Positions 22,201 through 34,432 of a stretch of DNA of 64,000 nucleotides are shown here, one piece after another. The notes under the pieces are model-generated. The model made no database searches and was not told the origin of the DNA. It saw only the letters and a program-made list of their open reading frames with translations. The stretch is from Podospora bellae-mahoneyi (lineage: Eukaryota > Ascomycota > Sordariomycetes > Sordariales > Podosporaceae): NCBI RefSeq assembly GCF_035222275.1, contig NC_085881.1, forward strand, positions 5,022,001-5,086,000, in the 5' to 3' direction. The number at the start of each line of letters is the position of its first letter. Position 1 is the stretch's first letter. The position numbers were made by a program, and so were the translations under genes.

Positions 22201-24043
22201 ATGGCATAACACGCAGTGTATCTGTGTCGGTTGCGGGGGCCAAACCTCAATGTAGAAGCTAGGAATGTGATGAGAGGATAACGAGGGGTGATTCCATCGT
22301 CCAGACCTTGATGACTCCCCGCGGCACCTCAGGGATTGATGATAGGACTGTTGTAGTCACCAAAGGTGGGGGTACTACAATGCATAGCTTGGGATTGAGC
22401 AATCATGTCCATTGCCTCTTGCTGGTCTTTGACCTGCCAAACTTGAATCGCAAAGCCTGGGTACGTGGAGTATGCCCGATGCACGAAAAACGCGCAAAGT
22501 GCCTAGGTATGTGTTAAGCTAGGCTTCGGTATAATGATTAACCAGACTGAGACACCAGGGCCTTGACCAAGGATTGACAGTGTCAAGTAGCAGTCAGACT
22601 ACTGCGCCAAACCATGAAGAGAAAATGAGCAATGCATTCCGCCATTTCTTTGACCGATGGTGTATATACGTACCTTACCCTACGGAGTGGCACTCCACTA
22701 GTCTCTTCACGGACAGAATCGATATTCGTCTTCCCATGAGCTGGAGCATTGGTCATGCAGTAGGCATTTTCCCAGCTCCTAACTACATGGACGGGAAGAA
22801 TTCCACTTCCACTTAAAGAATGAACATATGCAGAAAATAAAAATCGAGAAGGGCATATCTTGAGAGATTTACTGGCCAACTGATGGTTCATTGTCTCGAT
22901 GGGTGCTCTTGAACCGTTCACTCCAGCCAGCTACTCATTTCGAGCCAATAGCCCCAGCGGATCCAAGACACCTACACAACCAGGTCTTTTAGATCAATTG
23001 TCATCTTTGCCCTTAAAGCTACGCTTTCATTGCATCTTCTAACTTCGGTAGCATGAGCTTTTGTTTCTGAGTCTATTCACTTTCTTTCCGATAGATGAGC
23101 TCAAATCTCCTAAGCCTAGTCAGCAACTGGCGGCAGGAAGGAGGATGTTTGCGTTACCTAGTTATACCTAGGAGAAGACATTCGAGAAAAGACTTGGTAA
23201 TATCGTATTAAGGTGAGTCGCCTATTTCTGTTTCCATTACAGCGATGATGGCTATCATGCTGTTGGAAGAAACAAAAATGCAAGGGAACTTTTGACCCGC
23301 TTAGCATACATGCACAGTGTTCGCCTACCTACCTTCCTTACTATCACCAATCCAATGATGGCGGCTTCTATTCTTTACATAGGTGCCTATTTCTACAAAG
23401 GATATCGTGAGGATTACCTATGTCACTAGGCGTGTTTAGGCCTTTCGAAGACCTTTCTATATTAGTGATCTGCCGTAGTTATTTAGATTTGGTGAGTTCT
23501 TGGCGGGAACCGTCACAATGGATAGGTACCTTCCCAACCTGGAACACCGTAGATGTCTGTCTTGATTTGAATTACGGTTTCAATTTTAAACTCTGCAGCG
23601 CATATAGTTCAACATTAATATGTGCTGAGTTCTTGAACCCAGACGGTTGATTTGGGGCATGAAATTATAACTGCCTATATCTAGACTCAAACAGCACCTA
23701 ATCCACCAACTGGTTCCACTAAGCTTACTAAAACCCTCCTTCTACCTCCACTTATCTGTTATTATAATTCAAGCCTTGCTTTTGTGTGCTTTTCAACGTG
23801 TCTTAGAGTCAGGTTTCTAGATCCACAAATTGCTTGAAGTATCATACGAACGAAGACGGTCTTATTCGACGGGATAAACCAGCTTGTACGCTCGTAAGGA
23901 GCTTGGAACCGGCAAAACCCACCCTTATAAACCCAAGGACTTATAGGATAAAAAACAATATACTAAAATCGTCAGCTCGGGTGTTAAGTTTGAGCAGAGT
24001 ACATGTCTACTTGTGCAGGAGAGGATACCGCCATGTCTTTAAA
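19295..24043. other. Gene-poor stretch with no convincing gene
   Basis: About 4.75 kb. The first 300 bp are the protease promoter, CT-rich on the minus strand. The rest has only short frames with no recognisable family, scattered TACCTAGGTA-like short palindromes and no RNA gene that I can see. It leads up to the mobile-element island. A long non-coding transcript or a decayed gene cannot be excluded. Confidence 0.45.
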
Positions 24044-24045
24044 TA
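24044..24045. repeat. TA target duplication, left
   Basis: TA directly before the left inverted repeat, matched by TA at 41361-41362 after the right one, as expected for a Tc1/mariner-superfamily insertion. Confidence 0.8.
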
Positions 24046-24097
24046 ACGTGCATGATAAGCGAGCGACGCAGATAAGCGAGCGACGCACTCTCCACCA
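24046..24097 (+). repeat. Left terminal inverted repeat, 52 bp, with internal 17-bp duplication
   Basis: Begins ACGTGCATGATAAGC. The 17-mer GATAAGCGAGCGACGCA occurs twice in tandem (24054-24070 and 24071-24087), then CTCTCCACCA. The right end is the exact reverse complement. Confidence 0.93.
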
Positions 24098-24144
24098 TAA
24101 CACGTTTCTTAAATATCTTCTACTACAATTCACCACCAACAACC

Positions 24145-24351
24145 ATGGACGGCCCTTTAAAAGAAGCTAGACTTCTTCTTACCCTCGAAGCTATTCAAAA
24201 TAAGGAAGATCTTAGTATCCGTACTGTAGCTAAGTTATATAACGTCCTAAAAGCAACGCTCCGCTATAGGCGTAATAGCCGACTAATACGACGCGATATT
24301 CTAACTAATTCGTATAAGCTTACCGATCTAAAAGAAAAAACAATTATTTAA
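24145..24351 (+). pseudogene. N-terminal fragment of a pogo/Fot1-like transposase
   Basis: The first 68 residues remain open from a good ATG (ACAACCATGG). The sequence MDGPLKEARLLLTLEAIQ followed by LSIRTVAKLYNVLKATLRYRR is the helix-turn-helix (Psq-type) DNA-binding start of fungal pogo-class transposases. The following SRLIRRD...YKLTDLKEKTII leads into the CENP-B-like second HTH. The frame then stops (TAA at about 24349) and enters AT-rich DNA. Confidence 0.85.
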
Positions 24352-25122
24352 TACATTATTAAGTTATATACGTAAGTTTTTTTATTATAATTATATAATA
24401 TAAAAGATATAGTTAATTAGAATTACATATATATAACGCGCTTTCTATTAATAAACGTTAAATTTATAACTTTATATACCTTTTAAGTATAAATATAATT
24501 ATTAAAAAGCTAAGTACGAAGATCTGAAAGTTATTACCTAATAATTTACGTTTGTACGGAATTTTAAAGTTAAATATAGTATTATAAATAATAATATTTA
24601 TAGTTTTAACGAAATTAAATTTATAATAAATATTATTTTCGTAAATATAATAATTATAACTTTAAATAACTTTCATAAAGTAAAACTAATTTAGCTTAAT
24701 AACCGTAAATTAATAATAATAATTTAAGGAATTAATACTTTCGATTAAACTATTTTATTTTTTATTATTCTAATTATATAATATTACTTTACTAATTAAT
24801 ATACCGAATATAATTCATTATTTATTTAATATATTATAATTTCTAATAAAAATTAAATTATTAATCCGGTAAACCTAAATTAAATTAAGTATTTTAATTA
24901 TTATATAACGTCCCGTATAAAAAGTAAATACCGGTTATTAGTTTTTAATAATTATAAAAGTTACTATTTAATTAAATTTAAACGCTATTATTAATAAAAT
25001 AGTATTATTATACTTTATATATTTCTATACTTTTCCTACCTTTTTAACTACTCGATATTAATTACTTTAGATTATTAAAATAAACGTACGGCTACTAAAT
25101 TAAGGATTTAATATATATATCG

Positions 25123-25542
25123 TGTGACAAACCCCTATCCAGAACCTCTGAAAGGGATACCGGTTGAAGGCTGCTTCTGAATAATCCTGGTTCGGTACAG
25201 CTAAACAGTGTACGACAAGATGTCTCAATGTAATCACAAAATACTATAACTATAACTTAAATTGCATACTGCGGAACTGCCTATCTACACCAGCCAGTTC
25301 CTCCGTATATATAGACCTAGTACCAAACCATATTTACTTCTTGCTTAGTGCCCTTGGCACACTAATCACGACTGCTTAGTTTGTTCAGTGCCCTGATCAG
25401 ACTAAGCACTCCGCTCCGTCTGCTTAGTACCCTTAGCACACTGATCAGTCGTCCCTTACTGTAATTGGCTATTTTCGTACGTTCCTCCGATTGGCCCCTA
25501 TTCCCGTGGCCCCACAACCCGTCCTATACCAGGGTTGTAACA
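25123..25542 (-). repeat. 3' LTR of element A (type A)
   Basis: Plus-strand reading starts TGTGACAAACCCC and ends GGGTTGTAACA. Same length as the partner LTR at 40183-40602; differences are mainly C/T and G/A. The TATATATA block near 25313-25320 separates the shared R-U5 half (left) from the type-specific U3 half (right). Confidence 0.88.
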
Positions 25543-26214
25543 CGATGCTCCCCCTCTCAGGCCAACGCCCCGGTAGCCTAGCTCGTTAATCTCTCCCATT
25601 AATAACTCTAGGTAAGTTTTCCTCCTTTATTACCTACTTTACGTAATATCTAACCGCGTTAAAAAATCTATACCGAAAGGTCCTTTTAGTACCCTTCGTC
25701 GTTAAAATCTTATAACCGCTACTTATATTTTCGGTAACGAAATACTTCCTTACTCTTCCTGCAAAGCCCTTAATATCCCCGATTACCGCGTTTTCGAACG
25801 CTCCTCTAAATGTAATTACTATATACGTTCCGGTCGCTCCGACTGCGATATCCTGGGTCTTATTTCTACCTTAATAGCCTCCCTACGTCACTAAAAAGAG
25901 AAATTAGACGCCGAAGAGTAATAGGCTCGTACAGCTATACTGCAGGCCGCTTCGAAACTTTTACGGGTAAAAACCTAACGCCGTACCCTAGTTATTAAAT
26001 TCCGTCGCCTTGCCGCCCGCGAGGAGCGGGTAATTAAGGATCTAGAGCGGGAAGAAGCATAGGTTTCTTTTACTACTAATCCTCCCTTATCCTTTCCTCT
26101 CGACTAAACCTCTAATATACTAAACTAGTCTAGCCAGTCCCTGCCTAACGATCTATCCTTTAATCCTAATATAGCCGGTCCTTCTTTCCTATCTACACAG
26201 AACGCCGCCGGTAG

Positions 26215-26219
26215 CACGC
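26215..26219. repeat. Target-site duplication CACGC, left of element B
   Basis: CACGC directly before the LTR at 26220; the same five bases follow the other LTR at 33632-33636. Confidence 0.88.
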
Positions 26220-26605
26220 TATGACGAACCCCTATCCAGAACCTCTGAAAGGGATACCGGTTGAAGGCTGCTTCTGAATAATCCTGGTTCGGTACAGCTA
26301 AACAGTATACGACAAGATGTCTCAATGTAAACACAAGATACCGTGAATACAAGCTTGAATTACATACTACGGAACTGTCTATCTACACCAGCTAGTTCCT
26401 CCGTATATATATATCCTGTACTAAGCCTGGCGTTATCCTAGATCGATAAACTCGACCCTCGATCCTATCGATACCTATCCCTTCCGGGGTTAACTCCCCT
26501 AGATCGATCCTCGATCCCAATAATCCTATTCTAATTAGTCCTTAATCCTATACTAATAATTAGTCCGTAGTGCGCCTGCGCCCCACTAGGTGTTAAGCCG
26601 TAACA
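26220..26605 (-). repeat. 3' LTR of element B (type B), 386 bp
   Basis: Shares its left half with the type A LTRs. The right half (GATCGA-rich, ending GCCGTAACA) is unrelated to them. Confidence 0.9.
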
Positions 26606-27440
26606 CAACGCTCTCCCTCCTAGGCCGAAGTCCCGTCGGCTTAACTTACTCTCCTTCGTCCGCTAATACTTATAAGTTTTCCTCTTTTTTCCCCTACTCT
26701 TTACGCTTTAATATATCTAACCGTATAAGTAAAACACAATCGTATACCAAACCTCTATATACAAAAATAGCGGATCGTAATAAGTTACTTACTATAGTTC
26801 TACGATTTACTACTATTATAAAGCATACTTATTTTTTCTACGAAAGACGTAACCTTTTTTATAAAATTTTTCTTTCCGTTTCTAAGCGTTACGCTACCTA
26901 TATATAATATAACTAATCCCTTTATAACGCTCGTAGGTTATCCGTCTAATAGCTCTACAAAATTATTTCTTAATATAATTAACTAAAGACGAAGATAGTA
27001 AAAGTTAAGTCTTAGCGTACCGCTTTAAATTAAAAAATTAACCGCTTACGCCTATAGAAACGACTATAATTTAAACGAATAATTATAACTATCTCTTATA
27101 GCCTTAATAACGTAAAAAAGCTAAAGTATATCGAGTAGGAGGAAGCCGCGCTAGCTATATGGTTTACCTTATCGTCTAATAATACTCCTCCTCCTCCGGC
27201 CCCGCTTCTCCGGATCTTTCGAATCGTCGTACGATAGAGTCTCCCGCCGCCGTACTTCCCGACCTCTCTTTCCTAGACCCTTCCTTAAGCTTCGAATAGC
27301 TACCTAAACTTTCCTTCGACCCTAATACGGCCGGTCTTTTTTTCTTAACTATATAAGGTACTACTAGTAGCGTACCTTTTACCTTTTAAAATAATTAAAG
27401 TATATAATATTATTTATATTTAATTTTCCTTATATTTTTT

Positions 27441-27511
27441 AATTTCGTAATATAATATATAGTATACGGGTTACTTTATTAGAAACGTAAATTCGATTTT
27501 TATTAAAGTTC
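27441..27511 (+). ncRNA. Decayed tRNA-like unit in element B
   Basis: 71 nt that align without gaps to the two better-kept units at 33702 and 33900 and occupy the same position behind pol. Strongly changed by RIP, so the promoter boxes are no longer intact. Not functional. Confidence 0.6.
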
Positions 27512-30500
27512 TTTTAAATTTAAAATCATTTAATAAAGTTCTTTTAAGTTTAAATTTACTTTTACTTACTTAAATTTTAGTCGGTTTAAATATTACCGGT
27601 AAAATTCTTTTAATTTATTTAAATAATTAAAATATATTTATAGTTCCTATAAATTATTTATAGCCGAATATCCTAACTAACTAACTAAATACTTTAAATA
27701 GCCTCTATTAAACCGTAAATTTAATATCTCTTTTATATCGTACTCCTCTTCTTCGTCTTTTACTACTATTTATATACTAACTTTACTTACCGGTAATACG
27801 GGTTCTAAAAATAAAATATAAAAGGTATATAACCGTAAACGTATTATACTAAGTAACTTTAATTCGAATATTATTTTTGATATCTTCCTTTTAACCTTAA
27901 ACGGACTTACTTTTCTATAGTTTAGTTTCTTATTAAGTTTTTTAGTACGTAAATTATATATAGAAAAGAATATTATATTTCCTTCTTTAAAGTAAGGTCC
28001 TTTAAGCTTTTTAATATTATAGTATTTCCGTATCCTTTCCTTTATAAACTTTAGTTTTTACTTAAGTTTACTATAAAAAATATATATTTTATTTACCTTA
28101 ACTTTAATTTTAAGTACTTTAACCGTAGGTCCCTACCGTAAATTTACTTTATAACCGAAATTCGTAAAGAAAAGTATAACTTTTATAATTTTTATTAATA
28201 ATATATTATACGTTAGTTATACCGTAAGTAATAATTTAACCTAATCGTTTTATTCGAAATTAATATAATTCCGTAAGTATTATTTTATAATTTAATTAAA
28301 CCGTTCTATTTAACCGTCCGTCTAAAGGTAGTAGGCCGATAACGCTTTATTTATTACCTTTAGCTTCGTTATTAACGCTTTTTAAAATTTCGATACGAAT
28401 TTAGTATCGCGATTTATAATAAATTTTTTTAATTATATATATATTACTATAATATACTATAATATTACGTTTATTAATTACTTTACTAATTAAGTTTCTT
28501 TATATAATAAAAAATATATTTATTTAATAAGCCTATCGATTATTATTAATATATTATTATATTTAACGCCGGTTATTATATTTTTAGACTTTAATAATTC
28601 AATAATAAAATCTATTATAATTAAATTTTATAATTATTCCACTATTAATAATAACTTTAGAAATCTATAAAGCTTATACCTTATAACCTTCGTTCTCTCG
28701 TACATATAGTATAACTAAATAGCTTCTTTAATATCGTTTTTAATCCTTAACTAATTAAAGTACTACTTAATCTTTTCTATAATCTTAACGATACCTATAT
28801 ATCCTTCGAGCTTTAATACGTAAATATTTATTATTAATATCGTTCTATTACCTAGCTTTATATACGCTCGATTCTTATACTATAGCTTTCCTTAATTATT
28901 TTTCTAAATACCCTATAACTCTAGCTTTTCCTATTAATATTACTCCGTAATATTACTATTTAACTTCCTTTAGTATTTATTAAAAATAATTTATTCGCGA
29001 TATACTATATAATACTCTATCTACGGCTATAATAGATATTTAAAAGTATTATTAGGCGCTTCCTTAAGTAATAATAATAACTTTTTAAATATATTTTTAT
29101 AATAATCGGTACGCCGGTTAAATATATTTATTTTAGCGTTCTCCGAACCCTTTTTATAATTAATTTAAAAATTAAATTCCGAAAGAAATTTTAATTATCG
29201 TATTTACCGCGCGTTAAGGACCTTCGTAGTAATAAAATACCGTAGATTTTTATAATCTATATAAACTTATACTTTATACTTAATATTATTAAAATATAAT
29301 TTTTATTCCTCGAACGTTTCGATAATAGTAAGTAGCTCTTTATTATTAATTAAATAGTTTTAACGTATTCTTTTAAGCTTTTTTAAAAAGAAAGTTATTA
29401 AATATAATTTACTATTATTATTTTATTATCTTAATTATTTACCGATCGTATAGTTTAATATATTCGCCTCGACCTTAAATAATCGATTAGGGTTTAATAA
29501 TTTAAATACCGGGTTTTTAAAATAACCTTTTTTAATTTTTAAAAAGTTTACTCTTTTTCCTACTCCCACCGGAATTTTATATCTTTCTTAATTAAGTAAT
29601 TAAAAGGCCTTACGATCCCTATATACCCTCGAATAAATATCCTATAGAAATTTATAAACCTTAAAAATTCTTTAACGTATATTTATAACCGTAATATAAA
29701 TTAATTTTTAATTATTATAATTTTTTTAAATTCTATATAAACCTTACTTAATAATATTAAATATTTTAAATATATTATTTTCTATATATAAAACTTACTT
29801 TCTTTTTTATTAATTAAAAGTCCGGCTCCGTATAGCGCGTTAAGTATTTTTCATATATATTATTTATACTTTTCTAAAATATATAAGTAAATAAAAACGT
29901 CGTTAAAATAATATATTATTATTTTATCGAGGTATTTCCGTATAGTATAATTAACGAGAGATTAAAACGTTACAGGTATATTAATTAGCCTAAATAGTAT
30001 TACGAAATACTCGAAATAATTATAAAGTATACGAAACGCTATCTTCTATTTATTTCTTTCTTTAATTTATATATAAGTATACCCGATAAATATATTTAAA
30101 TATATAAAATATTATACCTTTACTAATTAACTTTATAATTTAAATATTAATAATAGTAAATAATTATTTTTTACCGTCTCGTTATTTAATTACCGATAAT
30201 TTATATATAGTCGTAAGCCTCTATCTTTCTTCGGTACGAAAAATATAAAGTATTTTACTAACGATATAAACTCTTTAATATATTTTCTTTTTAAATTTTC
30301 GTTTAAATATTTTTATAACTCCTTACTTTATTTATTATTAATATAATAGACTTTAAATAACTATAGTTTAACTTTTTCTTTTAATTTAATTTCGTAGTTC
30401 TATAATCTTTACTTTAAAAGCCCCTCTAAATATTTAGCCGTAAAGGCTAAATATCTTCGATATTCTACCGATACTACCTTTTTTTTACTTTTCTCTACGT

Positions 30501-33245
30501 TACCGTAATAAATATATTTATTAATCTCTAATATTTTTATTAACGTCATTAACTTTATTTCTTCGATCTTATTACTTATATCGATAAAGTATACTATTAC
30601 TTCTTAAGCTCTTTAGAGTAATACTATAGAGGGTACTTATTTTATACTCTACTTCGTACGTACTCCTAATTTCTTATCGTTAGTTAAATACTTTTAAGGT
30701 TCTTTTAGTCGTAAGTAATTACTATCCCTCTAATCGATATTTAAGTTATAATCTTTATATTATAATTACTTTAGAATTATATCCTTCGAGGGTCCTATAT
30801 TTATAATATCGAATATAATTAAAGTTATTTTTCTTTCGACTATAATATTTAGGGGTAGTATTTCCCTATAAACCTTTTACGTACGAAATAGTCCTTATAT
30901 AATAATTTATTCCTTCTTTTTCTTTTATAATATTTAAGCCTAATATATAAATTATAGTAAAATTAAATTCGTTTCCGCATTACCGTTTATTAATATTATT
31001 ACTTAAAGATTTCTTTATTATATAGTAACCTAAAAACGTTTATTTCTTTTACTTCCTTCCTATATAATAGCGACTTTACTAATAAACTTTAAATCGTTAT
31101 TTTATACCTTCGCCTTACACTAATACTTTCGAAAGTACCGTTCGTAATCTATTAAAAGTTAACGGCCTCCGCGAAGGGCCGCGAGTCGTTTCTTAAGCGA
31201 TTATATTATTTAAAAATATTTTCTTATTTTAAATTAATTAATAATATAAAGTTTTTTAACTATACCCGTCTAACTTCTTCCTATCTTCTATCTTTTACTT
31301 TCTTAATACTTTTTTATATCCTTATCCGATAATAATTCTTTTATTTAATTTTATATACTTTATTTTAATAATATTACTTAACTTTCTTTCGTAAATATAT
31401 AGCGTAGTCTAAGCTTAAATATTATCTTAATACTACTTCCTCTAAAAAGCGTACGCTATCGTCCGTATTCTAACTTTCTATATATTTAACGTAATATTTT
31501 ATATACCTTAATACAATTTATATAACCTAAAGGCCCTCCTTTAGTTTAACCGGTTTTTAAACCTTTTATAAAAGGTAATCGTTTAGGTTTTTCTATTAAG
31601 CCTTTTCTTACTTAACTATAGTCTTTTTAATTAATTATAATTTATTCTTTTTATTTACCTTACGTACCGGCCAATAGCCGTATAGCGACTTACTTTAATA
31701 ATATTTTATATATTTATATATAATATATTAGAATTAAGGTATTTTCTAATATTTTAAATACTTAAAGTAAAATTATATTATATTTCCTTTATAGAATATA
31801 TACTATATAGGTATTTATATATTTTTTAGTAACTTTACGATCCTAAGGTTAATAACCTTTTTATTTTTTTAATACTTTTCCTAACTTTTATATACGAGCT
31901 TTATAGGCCACGATATATCTTATAAAATAATAAATCTATATTTACTATACTACCTCTCTAGTATTATTTATTTAATAGGTCTTTACGCGGGACTATTACC
32001 TTTAGCGATTTCTATAGTAATTTCCGTAATAATTTATATTAATTAATTTTATAATATTTATATTTAAAGATTTTTTTTTTTATACTTTACTTTTAACTTT
32101 TCTATTACTTTCCGTAGCTTCTAGAACTTTACTTTCTTTTATTTAATATATTAATTAAAATTTCTTTTTAATCCTATTACTCCGCTTTATTAATACCCGA
32201 TAATTATTACTTTTATAACCCTCGGTCCCTTCGACGTAATAACGGTAGTAATTTCTTTCCTTTAACCGAATCGCTTAAGTACCTAATAGTCTTTTTTAAA
32301 ATATTTTACCTTACTATAATTAAAATACTTAAAATTATCCTTACCCTAGCTCCGGCCTTACGGCCTCTACTACTATATAATATTAATCTCTATAGGTCCT
32401 ACGTATATAATTCTTTAAACGTAAGTGCCGTACAGTTATCTCTTCCTCTTATTATTAAGTCGATAGGGTCCTTATACGTATATACCTTTACGCTCTTTAT
32501 AGCGTTAATACTACCGATTATTAATACGGACTACTATTATAATATATTCGTTAATTATTTCCGGTCGTTCCTTTCGATATAACTCGTTTTTAATTTCTTT
32601 TTTAAACCTATTATAAAATAATTATATTAACCCTTTATCGTTAATTTTATTATAAAATATATTTATCCTAAATATTATAATATAATCGGTAATAAATCTA
32701 ATTTACTTTAGGTTAGTTAATCGCTCCTAAATATATTTACCTTTATCGTATTCTCTAAATACCTCCTTAATCTTCTCCTCGCACTTCTTATACAACTTAA
32801 AGTATTTCTTCGTAACCTCCTCCCGCTCGTCGTCCTTATTATTAAAATAGTTTTTTAGGATCGGCTCGAACTAAATAAATACCTTATCCTTAAGCCTAAA
32901 CGCGGCGTATACTACTTTAGACGGCTCGTCCGGAAAGCGGAAAGGGAAATACCGAAAGTATACTTTAAACTAAATTAAAAACCCTTCTAACTTTCCTTTA
33001 ATTCCTCTATAGCGATCCGGAGCCTCAAGCTTAGCGCGATCTCCTTCTCTACGTAAGGCGCTAAGTTCCTAGTAAAGTATGGTATTTTCCTGCGTGAGGG
33101 AGTCGTACGAGATCCGCGACTTATCCTCAAGCTCCTGGATACGCGTAAGAAGCTAGTCGACGGTAGGTTAGGTATTAATGTTTTCGGCTATAGCGTCTAA
33201 ATGCCTTTAATTTATTTATAATAGAGTTAAAGTAAATATGTAACG

Positions 33246-33631
33246 TATAACGAACCCTTATCCAGAACCTCTAAAAGGGATACCGGTTGAAGGCTACTTC
33301 TGAATAATCCTGGTTCGGTATAGCTAAATAGTGTACGATAAGATGTTTTAATATAAATATAAGATACCGTGAATATAAGCTTGAATTGTATATTGCGGAA
33401 CTGTCTATCTATACCAGCCAGTTCCTCCGTATATATATATCCTGTACTAAGCCTGGCGTTATCCTGGATCGATAGACTCGACCCTCGATCCTATCGATAC
33501 CTATCTCCTCCGGGGTTGACTCCCCTGGATCGATCCTCGATCCTAATGATCCTATTCTGATTGGTCCTTGATCCTGTGCTAATGATTGGTCCGTGGTGCG
33601 CCTGCGCCCCACTAGGTGTCAAGCCGTAACA
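33246..33631 (-). repeat. 5' LTR of element B (type B), 386 bp
   Basis: Partner of 26220-26605, equal length. Its U3 half is less AT-rich than that of the partner. Followed by the target repeat CACGC at 33632-33636. Confidence 0.9.
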
Positions 33632-33636
33632 CACGC
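33632..33636. repeat. Target-site duplication CACGC, right of element B
   Basis: Copy of 26215-26219, directly after the LTR end CGTAACA. Confidence 0.88.
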
Positions 33637-33701
33637 CTTCCCCTTCCTAGGGTAGTTAAGGCGCGTAGCGCTACTTATATTTGGTCCTCCTTACACCTTC
33701 T

Positions 33702-33772
33702 AACCTCGTGGTATAGCGTGTAGTACGCCGACTATTCTGCCGGAGGCGCAGGTTCGAATCCTGCCAAGGTTC
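33702..33772 (+). ncRNA. tRNA-like unit 1 in element A
   Basis: 71 nt with a tRNA layout. The acceptor strand AACCTCG pairs at six of seven positions with CAAGGTT, followed by C. The D-arm-like GTAT...GTAC sits in a box A match (TGGTATAGCGTG, 33709-33720). A perfect 5-bp T stem GCAGG/CCTGC with loop TTCGAAT contains box B (GGTTCGAATCC, 33751-33761). The anticodon arm is irregular: the stem is imperfect and the loop does not come out at seven, so no isotype is assigned. It lies on the strand opposite to the retroelement genes. It may be a pseudo-tRNA or a Pol III promoter module. Confidence 0.65.
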
Positions 33773-33899
33773 TTCTGGCTCTATCTTATAGCTATCCGGC
33801 TATAAGTTAGGGCTAGCTTTTTATCGTCCGCCGGTAGCACGTCTTTACGGTGGTAGGAGTATATAATGCTAGTTAGGCCTGGATTCCTTCCTACTTTCT

Positions 33900-33970
33900 A
33901 ACCTTATAGTATAGCGTATAGTACGCCGACTACTCTATCGGAGGCGCAGGTTCGACTCCTATTAAGGTTC
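33900..33970 (+). ncRNA. tRNA-like unit 2 in element A
   Basis: Second 71-nt copy, 198 bp after the first. Here the acceptor stem AACCTTA/TAAGGTT is perfect (7 bp) and box B reads GGTTCGACTCC (33949-33959), while the T stem is damaged. The pair seems to arise from a tandem duplication of about 200 bp that also copied the flanks (tcctactttctaacc / ttacaccttctaacc). Confidence 0.6.
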
Positions 33971-34228
33971 TTTTAGGCTTAAAAGGGCCCGGTAAAGTCC
34001 TTTTACGCCCGGATCTATTTTTATTTATTTAGGTTTTGGCCGGTTTAGATATTACTAATGGAATTCTTTTAGCTTCTCTAAGTAATTAAAGTATACTTAT
34101 AGCTCCTACGAGTTATCTATAGCCGGATATCCTAATTAACTAACTAAATATTTTAATTAGCCTCTATTAAACCGTAAATCTAGTATCTTTTCTATATCGT
34201 ACTCTTCTTCTTCGTCCTCCGCCACGGC

Positions 34229-34432
34229 CTATATATTGGCCTTACTTGCCGGTAGTGCGGGCTCCAGAAGTGAGATGTACAAAATGTATAACCGTAGACG
34301 CATCGTACGGGGTAGCTCCAGTTCGAATACCGTCTCCGATATCTTCCTTTTTACCTTAAACGGGCCTACTCGCCTGTAGTCTAGCTTCTTATTAGGTCTT
34401 TTAGTACGTAAATTACGTATAGAAAGGAACAC
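34229..34432 (-). pseudogene. Remnant of the gypsy pol C-terminus (element A)
   Basis: A short readable piece resembling the region after the integrase core of Ty3/gypsy elements: FLSIRNLRTKRPNKKLDYR, a GPFKV block and ISLLEPALP near its end. It fixes the element's sense as minus. Only a fossil fragment; the surrounding frames are destroyed. Confidence 0.8.

Larger units (their letters stand above)
26220..33631 (-). mobile_element. LTR retroelement B (Ty3/gypsy-like fossil), nested in A
   Basis: Full-length insertion of 7412 bp with two 386-bp LTRs and perfect 5-bp target repeats, sitting between pol and the 3' LTR of element A. Sense is minus, as for A. Its interior is collinear with that of A: the segments starting near 27600 (B) and 34080 (A) are clearly homologous and stay in register to the right end. 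A remnant of the reverse transcriptase core lies near 29.9 kb (36.35 kb in A) and the integrase end near 27.86-27.96 kb. The interior is saturated with RIP and has no usable frame. RIP makes LTR dating unreliable; the equal LTR lengths and exact target repeat argue for a moderate age. Confidence 0.9.

Noticed and set aside
23834-24046. A 70-residue plus-strand frame just before the transposon
   Set aside because: Runs into the left inverted repeat by chance and has no family features.
25123-26605. Treating the two neighbouring LTRs at 25123 and 26220 as one short element
   Set aside because: They are of different U3 type, and each has a same-length partner further right (40183 and 33246).
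33702-33970. Calling the two units ordinary nuclear tRNA genes of a given isotype
   Set aside because: The anticodon arm does not give a 5-bp stem with a 7-nt loop in either copy, so an isotype would be a guess.
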